Positions 1 through 7,667 of a stretch of DNA of 64,000 bases are shown one piece after another. The stretch's first letter is position 1; each line of letters opens with the position of its first letter. The position numbers and the translations under genes are program-made. A model generated the notes under the pieces. It did no database searches, was not told the origin of the DNA, and saw only the letters and a program-made list of their open reading frames with translations. The DNA is from Fluviicola sp. (GTDB lineage: Bacteria > Bacteroidota > Bacteroidia > Flavobacteriales_D > Crocinitomicaceae). The stretch lies in contig NZ_JBCNJT010000001.1 of assembly GCF_039596395.1 (NCBI RefSeq), positions 1,213,315-1,277,314 of the forward strand. The letters run 5' to 3'.

Positions 1-750
1 AAACGCGGCGATAAAGTAGCAGCTACCGCCCGTAAACTGGAAAGCATTGCAGATTTCAAAGAAAAATACGGCGATAACGTATTGACTTTAGAACTCGATG
101 TGACCAACCACGATCAGGTGAAAAAAGCAGTGGAACAGGCACATGCACACTTCGGACGGTTGGATATCGTTTTCAACAACGCAGGGTATTCATTGGTCGG
201 AACAATCGAAGAAGCAACAGCAGATGAGGTCCGCGCCATGTTTGAAACAAACGTTTACGGTCCGCTGGCAGTCATACAGGCCGCTTTACCTTTACTGCGT
301 AAACAGGGTGGGGGACATATTTTAGGAACGTCCAGCAACCTGGGGCATGTGACATTGCCGGTAATCGGCTATTATTGTTCATCCAAATGGGCTTTTGAAG
401 CCATTCATGAAAGTTTGGCCGAAGAAGTAAAAGCATTTGGAATCAAAGTAACGATTATCGAACCGGGAGCTTACGCCACAGAATTCGGTAGCCAGGAATC
501 ATTGAAGTTCTCACAGGGAATGGACATTTATGCAGACTACAAAGAAGCCTTTTTCGGCCAGTTAACAACCATGGAGAGAGGAAATCCCGAAGCTACTCCG
601 GAAGCCATTTTCGCGGTAGCAGATGCAGAAAATCCACCGTTGAGATTCTTCCTGGGAAGTCACAACCTGCCTTGGGTACGCAAAGCATACGCAGAAAGAA
701 TGGAAGAGTGGGAAAAATGGGAAGCCGTTTCAAACGCCGCACAGGATTAA
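1..750 (+). CDS. SDR family oxidoreductase, 5' end cut off by the window
   Basis: Short-chain dehydrogenase/reductase, a soluble NAD(P)-dependent oxidoreductase of unknown substrate. The reading frame is open from base 1, so the N-terminal glycine-rich cofactor motif lies outside the window; a TTG at 82 is not the real start. Visible family marks are the NNAG motif (encoded near 175-187), a Ser-rich strand, and the Tyr-x-x-x-Lys catalytic pair in YYCSSKWAFE near 370-400. Subfamily members with this layout are often annotated as SDR oxidoreductases beside an AraC regulator, and an AraC gene does follow at 1159. The family call is firm; the substrate cannot be told. Confidence 0.9.
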   Translation, partial: KRGDKVAATARKLESIADFKEKYGDNVLTLELDVTNHDQVKKAVEQAHAHFGRLDIVFNNAGYSLVGTIEEATADEVRAMFETNVYGPLAVIQAALPLLRKQGGGHILGTSSNLGHVTLPVIGYYCSSKWAFEAIHESLAEEVKAFGIKVTIIEPGAYATEFGSQESLKFSQGMDIYADYKEAFFGQLTTMERGNPEATPEAIFAVADAENPPLRFFLGSHNLPWVRKAYAERMEEWEKWEAVSNAAQD

Positions 751-784
751 CCTTCATGCCTCTTGCCATCTGCGACATGCGCCA

Positions 785-1080
785 ATGCTGAAGCTAAGGC
801 GTAAACGTTCTGCGAGAACTACCACTACAGTATGTGGTATATCAAAGAAACATCTGCGTTCACCTGTGTTCCTACGTGGAAAACCTGGCAACGCAGTTGC
901 AATCTGCGTAAATCAGCGTGATCTGCGCGAACTACCACTACAGTATGTGGTTATCAAAGAAACATCTGCGTTCACCTGTCCCGACACTTCGGGGTCTGTG
1001 TTCCTCCGTGGGAAACCTGCAACGCAGTTGCCATCTGCGTGATCTGCGCGAAAAAGAAAAATGGTCTGCCGCAGGCGAAC
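785..1080. repeat. Family A degenerate intergenic repeat block (block 1)
   Basis: Non-coding stretch built of degenerate units such as CATCTGCGTTCACCTGT, TTCCTCCGTGGGAAA, GCAACGCAGTTGCCATCTG and TCTGCCGCAGGC. The same units recur at 2670-3320, 7355-7660, 9270-9855 and 10840-11295. Two neighbouring sub-copies differ by a small hairpin: 857-880 lacks it and 970-1013 contains CCCGACACTTCGGGGT. The start (785-800) also holds a fragment like the GCTGAAG..AGC element seen at 63158. Open frames here are chance translations of the repeat. Confidence 0.8.
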
Positions 1081-1105
1081 AGGCCACCTGGTAATAAAAA
1101 GTGTT

Positions 1106-1143
1106 AATGATAACCGGTAATCGTACATTATTCGGTTATCATT
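1106..1143. promoter_or_regulatory. 11-bp inverted repeat upstream of AraC gene
   Basis: AATGATAACCG (1106-1116) and CGGTTATCATT (1133-1143) are exact reverse complements separated by 16 bases, ending 15 bases before the ATG of the AraC gene. There is no U-tract after it, so an operator or mRNA leader hairpin is more likely than a terminator. The site is seen directly; its function is inferred from position. Confidence 0.5.
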
Positions 1144-1158
1144 GCTTAAATTTTCAGT

Positions 1159-2082
1159 ATGAAAAAAGAAGAAATCACCCATCAACGGTTCAACACCTTA
1201 TCGGAAGCATTTCAGAGTTTTGGTCTGCCGGATCCGCAGCACCCGCTGATTGGCTTTATCAATGCAGATAAGAGTCAAACCGTGAGCAGCAATTTTCCGC
1301 AATCACACGCGCTGAATTTTTACAAAATATCCCTCAAACGCCAGTTGAACGGGAAAATCCGCTACGGACAAACTTATTACGATTTCAACGGTGGCGGCTT
1401 GCTTTTTGCCTCCCCGAACCAGATTATCGGGAACGAATCCGGAACAAACCCCGGAGAGTGCTCGCAATATACACTGCTCATTCACCCCGATTTCCTGTGG
1501 AATTACCCGTTGGCAAAAAAGATCAAACAATACGGGTTTTTCTCCTATTCCATCAATGAAGCCCTGCATTTATCAGACAAGGAAAGAGAAACCATCACAT
1601 CCATCTTCAGGATCATTGAAGAAGAATTGGACAGCAGGCTCGACGATTTCAGCCAGGATGTCATCATCTCTCAAATCGAATTATTACTGAATTACGCCAA
1701 CCGGTTCTACAAACGCCAGTTCCTTACACGTAAGACAGTCAATGCCGACTTGCTCCAAAAACTCGACGATATCCTGGATACTTATTTCGAAAATGAAGTG
1801 TCCCTCAAACAAGGATTGCCGACCGTTCAATACCTTTCGGAGAAACTGAATATTTCCCCGAGCTACCTGAGCGACATGCTTCGTTCGCTGACCGGCCAGA
1901 ATGCCCAACAGCACATTCACGATAAACTCATCGAAAAGGCCAAGGAAAAATTATCGATTACGAACTTGTCCGTTACAGAAATCGCTTACGAACTAGGCTT
2001 CGAATATCCCCAATCATTCAGCAAGTTGTTCAAAGCAAAAACAAACCAATCGCCCCTCGAATTCCGAAGAGCTTTTAATTAA
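1159..2082 (+). CDS. AraC family transcriptional regulator
   Basis: Cytosolic DNA-binding regulator of 307 residues. The first ~190 residues form a cupin-like sensing region. The last ~100 carry the double helix-turn-helix of the AraC/XylS family, with the first helix pair around LSEKLNISPSYLSDMLRSLTG and the conserved second-helix signature SVTEIAYELGFEYPQSFSKLFK. Length fits the family. It lies downstream of the SDR gene in the same direction, separated by a repeat block and an 11-bp inverted repeat. An AraC/SDR pairing is common in Bacteroidota and suggests that the SDR is a target, but that is inference. Confidence 0.92.
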   Translation: MKKEEITHQRFNTLSEAFQSFGLPDPQHPLIGFINADKSQTVSSNFPQSHALNFYKISLKRQLNGKIRYGQTYYDFNGGGLLFASPNQIIGNESGTNPGECSQYTLLIHPDFLWNYPLAKKIKQYGFFSYSINEALHLSDKERETITSIFRIIEEELDSRLDDFSQDVIISQIELLLNYANRFYKRQFLTRKTVNADLLQKLDDILDTYFENEVSLKQGLPTVQYLSEKLNISPSYLSDMLRSLTGQNAQQHIHDKLIEKAKEKLSITNLSVTEIAYELGFEYPQSFSKLFKAKTNQSPLEFRRAFN

Positions 2083-2142
2083 ATGAAAGTGCCTGCAATC
2101 AGATTTGTTTCACTAACTTAAAGACAATACAATTAAAAGAAG

Positions 2143-2655
2143 ATGAATCAGGAGATCGATCAGAACTACAATGCTGCCTGGATGCTCAGGGCTGTTGAGC
2201 TTTCCGAAATAGCTTATAAAAGCGGGAAAGGGCTTCCGATTGGCTGTGTGATTACCAGGAACGGAGAAATAATCGGGGAAGGGCATAACGAAGTCTTCAA
2301 GCGATTAAATCCAACTGCTCATGCGGAAATGGTTGCCATCGAGAAAGCATGTGAGAAAACAGCAAGCGTTCAGTTATCGGGGTGCGAACTGTATACGACG
2401 GTAGAACCCTGTCCGATGTGCCTTGCAGCCATATACTGGGCAAAAATAGATAAGGTTTATTATGTCAATACCAGTCAGCAAGTGGTGGAATACGGTTTTG
2501 ACGATTCGTTCATATTCGGAGAACTGAAGAAAAACGCACAGGAACGTAAGATAACATCTGTTCAGGTTTCCGAACCCAACGCAATGTATGTCCTGCAACG
2601 CTGGAAAAACGCAGACGATGCCGCCGCATATCCCTGGGATGAAAAAGGAATTTAA
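2143..2655 (+). CDS. guaD: Nucleoside deaminase, guanine deaminase-like
   Basis: Zinc-dependent deaminase of the cytidine/deoxycytidylate deaminase fold, 170 residues. The zinc site is visible as His60-Ala-Glu62 (PTAHAE) and Pro-Cys90-Pro-Met-Cys93 (EPCPMC). The flanking segments GLPIGCVITRNGEIIGEGHN and the late GFDDSFIF match the small bacterial guanine deaminase (B. subtilis GuaD type) better than TadA, which is tuned for tRNA. The likely reaction is guanine to xanthine plus ammonia in the cytosol, for purine salvage or nitrogen supply. The fold is certain and the exact substrate is moderately sure. It stands alone between a regulator and a repeat block. Confidence 0.85.
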   Translation: MNQEIDQNYNAAWMLRAVELSEIAYKSGKGLPIGCVITRNGEIIGEGHNEVFKRLNPTAHAEMVAIEKACEKTASVQLSGCELYTTVEPCPMCLAAIYWAKIDKVYYVNTSQQVVEYGFDDSFIFGELKKNAQERKITSVQVSEPNAMYVLQRWKNADDAAAYPWDEKGI

Positions 2656-2669
2656 TAAACCTTCGTGAG

Positions 2670-3320
2670 TTTCTTTATTGTAAACCAGCAACGCTGTTCC
2701 CCTCAAAAGAATTAAAGACATCTGCGCCCACCTGTCCCGACACTTCAGGGGCTGCGTTCCTCCGTGGGAAACCAGCAACGCAGTTGCCATCTGCGTAAAT
2801 CAGCGCCATCTGCGTGAACCACTGTACCATACTTCCGGGTATTCAAAAACCTTCAAATTAGCAACATACATCTGTGTTCACCTGTCCCGACACTTCGGGG
2901 TCTGCGTTCTTCCGTGGGAAACCAGCAAAGCAATTGTCATCTGCGTAAATCTGCGTGAACCACCAGAACAGTAAGTAGCGTAACACTTCCCGGCATTCAA
3001 AAGCCTTTGCGTTCTTCTTTTCTTCGCGGTAGTAACCAGCAACAGGCTTACTCTCAAAGAATTAAAATACATCTGCGTCCACCTGTCCCGACACTTCGGG
3101 GTCTGCGTTCCTCTGCGGGAACCAGCAACGAAGTTGCCATCTGCGTAAATCAGCGCCATCTGCGTGAACCACTGCACCATACTTCCAGGTATTCAAAAAC
3201 CTTCATGCACTTCTTTTCTTTTTGCGCTAAATCAGCAACGCGCTTACTCCCAAAGAATTGAAACACATCTGTGTTCCCTGCGTTCCTCCGTGGGAAACTA
3301 GCAAACGCAGTTACCATCTG
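2670..3320. repeat. Family A degenerate intergenic repeat block (block 2)
   Basis: About 650 bases without a gene, made of at least three near-tandem units. Each unit runs roughly from an ACATCTGCGTTCACCTGT segment through the hairpin CCCGACACTTCGGGGT, a CGTTCCTCCGTGGGAAACC segment, CAGCAACGCAGTTGCCATCTG, CGTAAATCAGCG and a TTCAAAAACCTTC tail. The three hairpin insertions start near 2734, 2884 and 3085. Frames on both strands (for example 2878-3180 minus and 3007-3261 plus) are translations of the repeat. Confidence 0.8.
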
Positions 3321-3421
3321 CAATGAAATACCCCAACACCGAAAATAAGTAACCGGAAATAAAATGCTTCACAATCAAAAACAGTACATTCATTCGATGA
3401 AACCAAAGCAAGTGATGATAC

Positions 3422-4186
3422 ATGAAGTTTGAAACGTATTTCCCCAATGAAAAACTGAAACATTATATCAGTCATTTCGCCGTTTCTGAAAATGAATTTG
3501 CAGGTGAATACAAAGTATTTCCCTCTTCCGGGTTGGTTATTGGTTTTCAATATAAAGGGGAACTTTCCACGGTGAATGAAAACGGGGAGAATAAACTTAA
3601 TGCAGCCGGGATTTCCGGCATTTTCGACACTTACAAAGTCTTTAAGAATTCATCCGGAATAGGAACTTTCCTGGTTTATTTTACTGAAATCGGTTTTGCA
3701 CACTTTGCTTCTCGTCCGGTTAATGAACTATTCAATCTGAGCATTTCGCTGGAAGATGTTTTTGAAAAACAAAAAGTCAGGGAAGTCGAAGAAAAACTTT
3801 CGGCAGCATTAACAGATAAGCATCGGATCAGGGTCGTTGAACAATTTTTAGTCTCACAATTAAAAGATGTACAGACCGATAAATTGATCGTGGAAGCAGT
3901 CAGACGAATCTATGAAAGCAAGGGAACCATCCGTATTCGGGAGTTGAATGAGCAGCTATTCATCAGTCAAAGCCCGTTTGAAAAGCGCTTTCGGAAAGTG
4001 GTTGGTACAACTCCTAAGAAATTTGCTTCGATCATTCGTTTCAATGCCTTGTTGGAAGATTTAAAACATTCAAAATCATTGACTGAGATCTGCTACGAGA
4101 ACCACTTTTTCGATCAGGCGCATTTTATCAAAGAATTCAAACATTTTACCGGAGATACTCCCGAAAATTTCAAACGTAAAGAATAG
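3422..4186 (+). CDS. AraC family transcriptional regulator (short sensor domain)
   Basis: Regulator of 254 residues. The N-terminal ~150 residues resemble the beta-rich region found in Bacteroidota AraC proteins that begin with FPNEKLKHYISHF-like sequence. The C-terminal ~100 residues are the AraC double helix-turn-helix, with FISQSPFEKRFRKVVGTTPKKF and the second-helix signature SLTEICYENHFFDQAHFIKEFKHFTG. The downstream neighbour is the DUF1398 gene at 4255, only 68 bases away and co-directional, so it may regulate or be co-transcribed with it. The ligand is unknown. Confidence 0.9.
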   Translation: MKFETYFPNEKLKHYISHFAVSENEFAGEYKVFPSSGLVIGFQYKGELSTVNENGENKLNAAGISGIFDTYKVFKNSSGIGTFLVYFTEIGFAHFASRPVNELFNLSISLEDVFEKQKVREVEEKLSAALTDKHRIRVVEQFLVSQLKDVQTDKLIVEAVRRIYESKGTIRIRELNEQLFISQSPFEKRFRKVVGTTPKKFASIIRFNALLEDLKHSKSLTEICYENHFFDQAHFIKEFKHFTGDTPENFKRKE

Positions 4187-4225
4187 AAAAACGATTTTTT
4201 ACAATCCCGGATGAAATCTCAGTTG

Positions 4226-4233
4226 CACCTTTG
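4226..4233 (+). promoter_or_regulatory. Candidate -7 box for the DUF1398 gene
   Basis: CACCTTTG followed by CA, 22 bases before the ATG at 4255, matches the Bacteroidota TAnnTTTG element except for its first base. It suggests the DUF1398 gene has its own promoter. Confidence 0.4.
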
Positions 4234-4254
4234 CAGTGTATTAAAAAACAACGC

Positions 4255-4644
4255 ATGTTTACAGCAGATCAAATCAAAGAAGCACACAGCAAAGTGAAAT
4301 CGGGAGCAGATTTCCCCTCTTATATCCGCGAAATCAAAACAATGGGCGTAACACACTATGAAAGTTACGTTTCCGACGGACACATCGATTATCACGGAGT
4401 AAATAATCACACGGCGAAAGTCCCGGCAAAGTACGAGCCGCTCAATATTGCCGCTAACCCGGACCCGGAACAGTTCAAAGCAGATTTAAAAGCCCATCAG
4501 CAGGGAAAAACAGATTACCCCGCGTTCTGCAAAGATTGCGCAAAATCAGGTATTGAGAAGTGGGTCGTTTCAATGGCACAAATGACCTGCACCTATTTCG
4601 ACAAAGCCGGCAACGAACTATTGACAGAACAAATCCCGCAATAA
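4255..4644 (+). CDS. DUF1398 family protein
   Basis: Small soluble protein of 129 residues resembling the DUF1398/YbcV family (MFTADQIKEAHSKVKSGADF start, GVTHYESYVSDGHIDYHG, late DYPAFCKDCAKSGIEKW). The biochemical role of the family is unknown. The ATG at 4255 was chosen over a TTG at 4231 because the -7-like box CACCTTTG overlaps that TTG and because the family begins at this Met. Cys residues sit in a C-x-x-C pair (FCKDCAKS). Confidence 0.75.
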   Translation: MFTADQIKEAHSKVKSGADFPSYIREIKTMGVTHYESYVSDGHIDYHGVNNHTAKVPAKYEPLNIAANPDPEQFKADLKAHQQGKTDYPAFCKDCAKSGIEKWVVSMAQMTCTYFDKAGNELLTEQIPQ

Positions 4645-4714
4645 CGGCCAGGGACGCGAAACCTCGCGTCCCACTGATTCAACACAATGTGTTCTTTATA
4701 AGTTCATCATGTCC

Positions 4715-5300
4715 CAATATAATCCTCGTGTGCCTCGTGTCCCTTGTGGTTCAAACCCCGCGAGCAAAGCGAAACTAAAAATCCCTACCTTGAAAAACAT
4801 TTAACTTCAATCACCTTTCTTGTTGAAATGGACAAAAACTATGTGTTCTAATGTGTCCTTTGTGGTTCAAAAATACAGCCTCGTGCACCTGGTGTCCTTC
4901 GTGGTTAAAACCCCGCGAGCGGAGCGAAACTACAATCACCTTCTCTGAAACACTATTACCTCAATCTCTTCGTGTCCTTTGCGCTCTTTGCGGTAAAAAA
5001 AACGAGAGCAAAGCGAAAAACTGGTTACCACTAAGTACACCTGGATCACAAGGATTTTCAAGGAATACTATATGGAAAATACAACCTCGTGCACCTCGTG
5101 TTCTTCGTGGTTCAAACCCCGCGAGCAGAGCGAAACTACAAATCCCTACCTTGAAAACACCCTAACTTCAATCACCTTGGTATCAAAATGTAAAAAACTA
5201 TGTGTTCTAATGTGTCCTTTGTGGTTCAAAAATCCGCGAGCGGAGCGAAACTACAAATCTCCACCTTGAAAACATCTAACTTCAATCACCTGGTGTTCTA
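4715..5300. repeat. Family B tandem-like intergenic repeats
   Basis: Nearly 600 bases without a gene, made of about four degenerate copies. Recurring pieces are CTCGTGTNCTTCGTGGTTCAA, CCCCGCGAGCRRAGCGAAAC, CTACAAATCCCTACCTTGAA, AACTTCAATCACCT and CTATGTGTTCTAATGTGTCC. The CGAGCAAAGCGAAA or CGAGCGGAGCGAAA core follows the Cs in most copies. A piece reading CTTTGCGCTCTTTGCGGTAA near 4978 also occurs at 40328. Open frames at 4851-5165 and 5072-5269 are repeat translations. Confidence 0.75.
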
Positions 5301-5306
5301 TATTTT

Positions 5307-5906
5307 TTATAAACCATCAACAACCATATCCATTTCCAACCGCGATTTCGCCTTCACCGATGGCTGATTCGCATCTTCCGGGTTCCGGTAACCCAGTGCC
5401 ACAGCGAAAAGCGGTTTATACCCGTCCAGTTTCAGGATTCTTGCATAAGCGTCAGCCTGGATTCCTTCCATAGGCGAAGAATCAATATCCATCGATGCAC
5501 AGGCACCCAGAAAAAATCCCAGTGAAAGATAGACCTGGTGCTGCAACCACGCTTTGATTTCAGCTTCCGGCAAAGGCTTCAGGAAAGTATTGTAATACGT
5601 AACAGACCCTTCCGGCAAATGTGTTTGGATCTGGTTTTCAAATTGGGCAACATCATCAATCGAACTGAATACCACCAAATGACTGGCATCTTTGATCTTT
5701 TGCTCGTTGAAATAAGAAACAGCTGCTAATTCGGCTTTCAATGCTTCGTCGGAAACAAAAGTGAATTTCCACGGCTGACTATTGATAGAAGAAGGACTGA
5801 GCCACAGGATCTCTTTCAGTTGCTGGATCCGGTCCTCCGGAATTTTTTTGGTGGCATCATACTTTTTGGTTGTGTACCGGCTGTTTGCAAGCGTTGTAAA
5901 GTTCAT
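5307..5906 (-). CDS. Nitroreductase family protein (NfsB-like)
   Basis: FMN-dependent NAD(P)H nitroreductase/quinone reductase of 199 residues, cytosolic and normally a homodimer. Visible family marks are the N-terminal phosphate-binding SRYTTKKYD, the LSPSSINSQPWKF segment and the C-terminal ALGYRNPED motif. It is divergent from the HxlR regulator at 6002 with only 95 bases between, and the two promoters face and overlap each other. That makes HxlR control of this gene likely, by analogy with YodB/YodC of Bacillus. Physiological substrates could be quinones or nitroaromatics; the sequence does not decide. Confidence 0.9.
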   Translation of the reverse strand: MNFTTLANSRYTTKKYDATKKIPEDRIQQLKEILWLSPSSINSQPWKFTFVSDEALKAELAAVSYFNEQKIKDASHLVVFSSIDDVAQFENQIQTHLPEGSVTYYNTFLKPLPEAEIKAWLQHQVYLSLGFFLGACASMDIDSSPMEGIQADAYARILKLDGYKPLFAVALGYRNPEDANQPSVKAKSRLEMDMVVDGL

Positions 5907-5945
5907 TTGTTTAAAGTTTTTATTTAACTATCAATTTTATAGTTG

Positions 5946-5953
5946 CAAACATA
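5946..5953 (-). promoter_or_regulatory. -7 element of the nitroreductase promoter
   Basis: On the minus strand TATGTTTG fits TAnnTTTG exactly. A TTG on the same strand at 5976-5974 lies 20 bases upstream as the -33 element. That TTG sits inside the -7 element of the opposite promoter. Confidence 0.7.
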
Positions 5954-5965
5954 ATTATAGTGATT

Positions 5966-5973
5966 TAACTTTG
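5966..5973 (+). promoter_or_regulatory. -7 element of the HxlR gene promoter
   Basis: TAACTTTG fits TAnnTTTG exactly, with TTG at 5943-5945 spaced by 20 bases. It lies 28 bases before the ATG at 6002. The outer TTGCAAA (5943-5949) and TTTGCAA (5970-5976) form an inverted repeat that spans both promoters. Confidence 0.7.
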
Positions 5974-6001
5974 CAATAACGGTTAAAAAGGATAGTAACT
6001 C

Positions 6002-6355
6002 ATGTATTGTATAGACGATAAAGAATATCCGTGCAGCACCAGCTTCACAATGAGGTATATAGGTGGAAAATGGAAAGCAGTGATTTTAATTCACCTCGCC
6101 GAAAAAAAACGCTACAACGAACTGCGGAAAGAACTTCCCATGATCACCGAACGGACATTGAGCCTGCAATTGAAGGAACTCGAATCCGATGGATTGATCA
6201 CACGAACGGTATTCACCACCAAACCTCCTTTAAGAGTAGAATACGAACTCACGGAATTCGGGCGTACGCTCATACCCTTGTTGGAAGCAATTGCCCAATG
6301 GGGAAAGGAAACTGCTGAGCGAAAGAAGAAAAACCGTATTTTGGAGGAAGCGTAA
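6002..6355 (+). CDS. HxlR family transcriptional regulator (copy 1)
   Basis: Winged-helix regulator of 117 residues in the MarR-like HxlR family. The signature MRYIGGKWKAVILIHL opens the domain and the recognition region is LPMITERTLSLQLKELESDGLI, followed by the wing VEYELTEFG. Two cysteines near the N-terminus (Cys3 and Cys11, in YPCSTS) sit where redox- or quinone-sensing HxlR proteins such as YodB/HypR carry their sensor thiol. It is divergent from the nitroreductase at 5307. A role as thiol-based repressor of that gene is inference. Confidence 0.92.
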   Translation: MYCIDDKEYPCSTSFTMRYIGGKWKAVILIHLAEKKRYNELRKELPMITERTLSLQLKELESDGLITRTVFTTKPPLRVEYELTEFGRTLIPLLEAIAQWGKETAERKKKNRILEEA

Positions 6356-6366
6356 ACTTTGTCCAT

Positions 6367-6759
6367 ATGAAAAGTAAGATTCTGAACTTTCTGCTCATTG
6401 TAACTTCCCTCGTAGGGTATTTGGAGTGGAGCGGGAACAGTTCTTCCTTTTTATTCCAGGCAGAAGCGGAAATCTTTTCGAAATTGGTTGCCGATCCACA
6501 AGCGGTTTTGCACCCGTTTACAATCATTCCTTTTCTGGGACAGGTCTTGCTGGTTTTTACCCTTTTCCAGAAGAAACCCTCTAAAATACTGACGTATGCC
6601 GGTATCCTGGCACTCGGATTTTTAATGGTATTTATGCTGGTGATCGGTCTCTTCAGTATGAACTGGAAGATTATCGTTTCAACAATACCATTCCTGGTTG
6701 TGGCAGTTGTGACAATTATACACATCCGGAAAACAAAAAAAACTGGAGTAATACCATGA
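6367..6759 (+). CDS. Small four-helix membrane protein, unknown function
   Basis: 130 residues with four hydrophobic segments at about residues 4-20, 52-68, 75-97 and 103-121, so a likely inner-membrane protein. I do not recognise the family. It follows the HxlR stop by 11 bases and overlaps the next gene by four bases (ATGA), so it is probably translated as part of an operon with HxlR and the GNAT enzyme. A box reading AAACTTTG sits only five bases before the ATG. Confidence 0.7.
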   Translation: MKSKILNFLLIVTSLVGYLEWSGNSSSFLFQAEAEIFSKLVADPQAVLHPFTIIPFLGQVLLVFTLFQKKPSKILTYAGILALGFLMVFMLVIGLFSMNWKIIVSTIPFLVVAVVTIIHIRKTKKTGVIP

Positions 6760-7328
6760 TACAAGTAACCGACAGAACCCGGCTATGGCTTTTCGGGGAA
6801 GAAACCGAACGGCTGGCATTTCGAAAAATAGATGAGAGCGATTTTGATACCTGGCTGCGGTTTTGCGAAGATTCCGGCATCATGAGATACTTTGCTTTTT
6901 CAGAAACCGATTCCCCGCGCGAAAAATGTCAAAAGTGGTTCGAAAAAGTCTTTTGGAGATACGACCACCTGTTGGGAGGAATGAATGCCTTGATCGATAA
7001 ACAATCCGGTGCCTTTACCGGTCAATGCGGTTTATTGGTTCAGTTGGTCGATGAACAGGAAGAATTGGAAATCGGGTATTCACTCATGCCCGAAGCACGC
7101 GGATTCGGCTATGCACTCGAAGCTGCGAAAAAATGCCGCGACTTTGCCTTCCAAAACCACTTTTCCGATTCATTGATATCCATCATCCACCCGGAAAATG
7201 TGGATTCTCAACAAGTAGCCATCCGGAATGGAATGCAACTCTGGAAGCAAACAACCTTCAACGGCATGCCAGTGAATGTCTACCGGATCCTGAAAACCGA
7301 ATGGGAAGCGTCTACATCCTCACTGTGA
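6756..7328 (+). CDS. GNAT family N-acetyltransferase
   Basis: 190-residue acetyltransferase of the RimJ/RimL-like branch. It opens with ETERLAFRKIDESDFDTW, has the beta-strand LEIGYSLMPEARGFGYALEAAKKC forming the acetyl-CoA pyrophosphate loop (R/Q-x-x-G-x-A type), and ends with a strand holding NVDSQQVAIRNGMQ. The substrate is unknown. It overlaps the upstream membrane gene by four bases. Confidence 0.88.
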   Translation: MIQVTDRTRLWLFGEETERLAFRKIDESDFDTWLRFCEDSGIMRYFAFSETDSPREKCQKWFEKVFWRYDHLLGGMNALIDKQSGAFTGQCGLLVQLVDEQEELEIGYSLMPEARGFGYALEAAKKCRDFAFQNHFSDSLISIIHPENVDSQQVAIRNGMQLWKQTTFNGMPVNVYRILKTEWEASTSSL

Positions 7329-7354
7329 AACTGATCTTTCGGATATACATGCCA

Positions 7355-7660
7355 CCAAATGAGTCCACCGCAGGCGGATAATCGTCCTCAATAAATCTGT
7401 ATCATCTGGCGTGCCTCCAAAGCCACCACGGGTATACATCCGTGTTCTTCTGTGTTCAACTGTCCCGACTCTTCGGGGTCTGTGGGAAAAGAAGTCTGCC
7501 GCAGGCGGACAATAATACTACAATAAGATCTGTGACATCTGCTAAATCTGCATGCCTCCAAAGTCCACCACAGGTAGACATCCGTGCTCCTCTGTGTTCA
7601 CCTGTCCCGACTCTTCGGGGTCCGTGGGAAAAAGAAAGGGTCTGCCGCAGGCGTACATGA
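7355..7660. repeat. Family A degenerate intergenic repeat block (block 3)
   Basis: Repeat-filled gap between the convergent GNAT and LuxR genes. It shows at least two copies of the order CCTCCAAAGYCCACCAC, AGACATCCGTG, TGTCCCGACTCTTCGGGGTC, TGTGGGAAAA, GTCTGCCGCAGGCGGAC. The hairpin core here reads CCCGACTCTTCGGGG, a variant of the core in blocks 1 and 2. Frames 7442-7660 (plus) and 7456-7671 (minus) are translations of the repeat. Confidence 0.8.
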
Positions 7661-7667
7661 AATAGCC

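Noticed and set aside
785-1042. Open frame of 85 codons on the plus strand
   Set aside because: It is translated family A repeat; the same peptides recur at other repeat blocks and there is no promoter or family match.
2878-3261. Open frames on both strands (100 and 84 codons)
   Set aside because: Both lie wholly in family A repeat units and share low-complexity peptides with other blocks.
4851-5269. Two plus-strand open frames of 104 and 65 codons
   Set aside because: They are translations of family B repeats in different frames.
6270-6764. 164-codon minus-strand frame
   Set aside because: It spans the HxlR end and the small membrane gene on the opposite strand, both of which have stronger coding signals.
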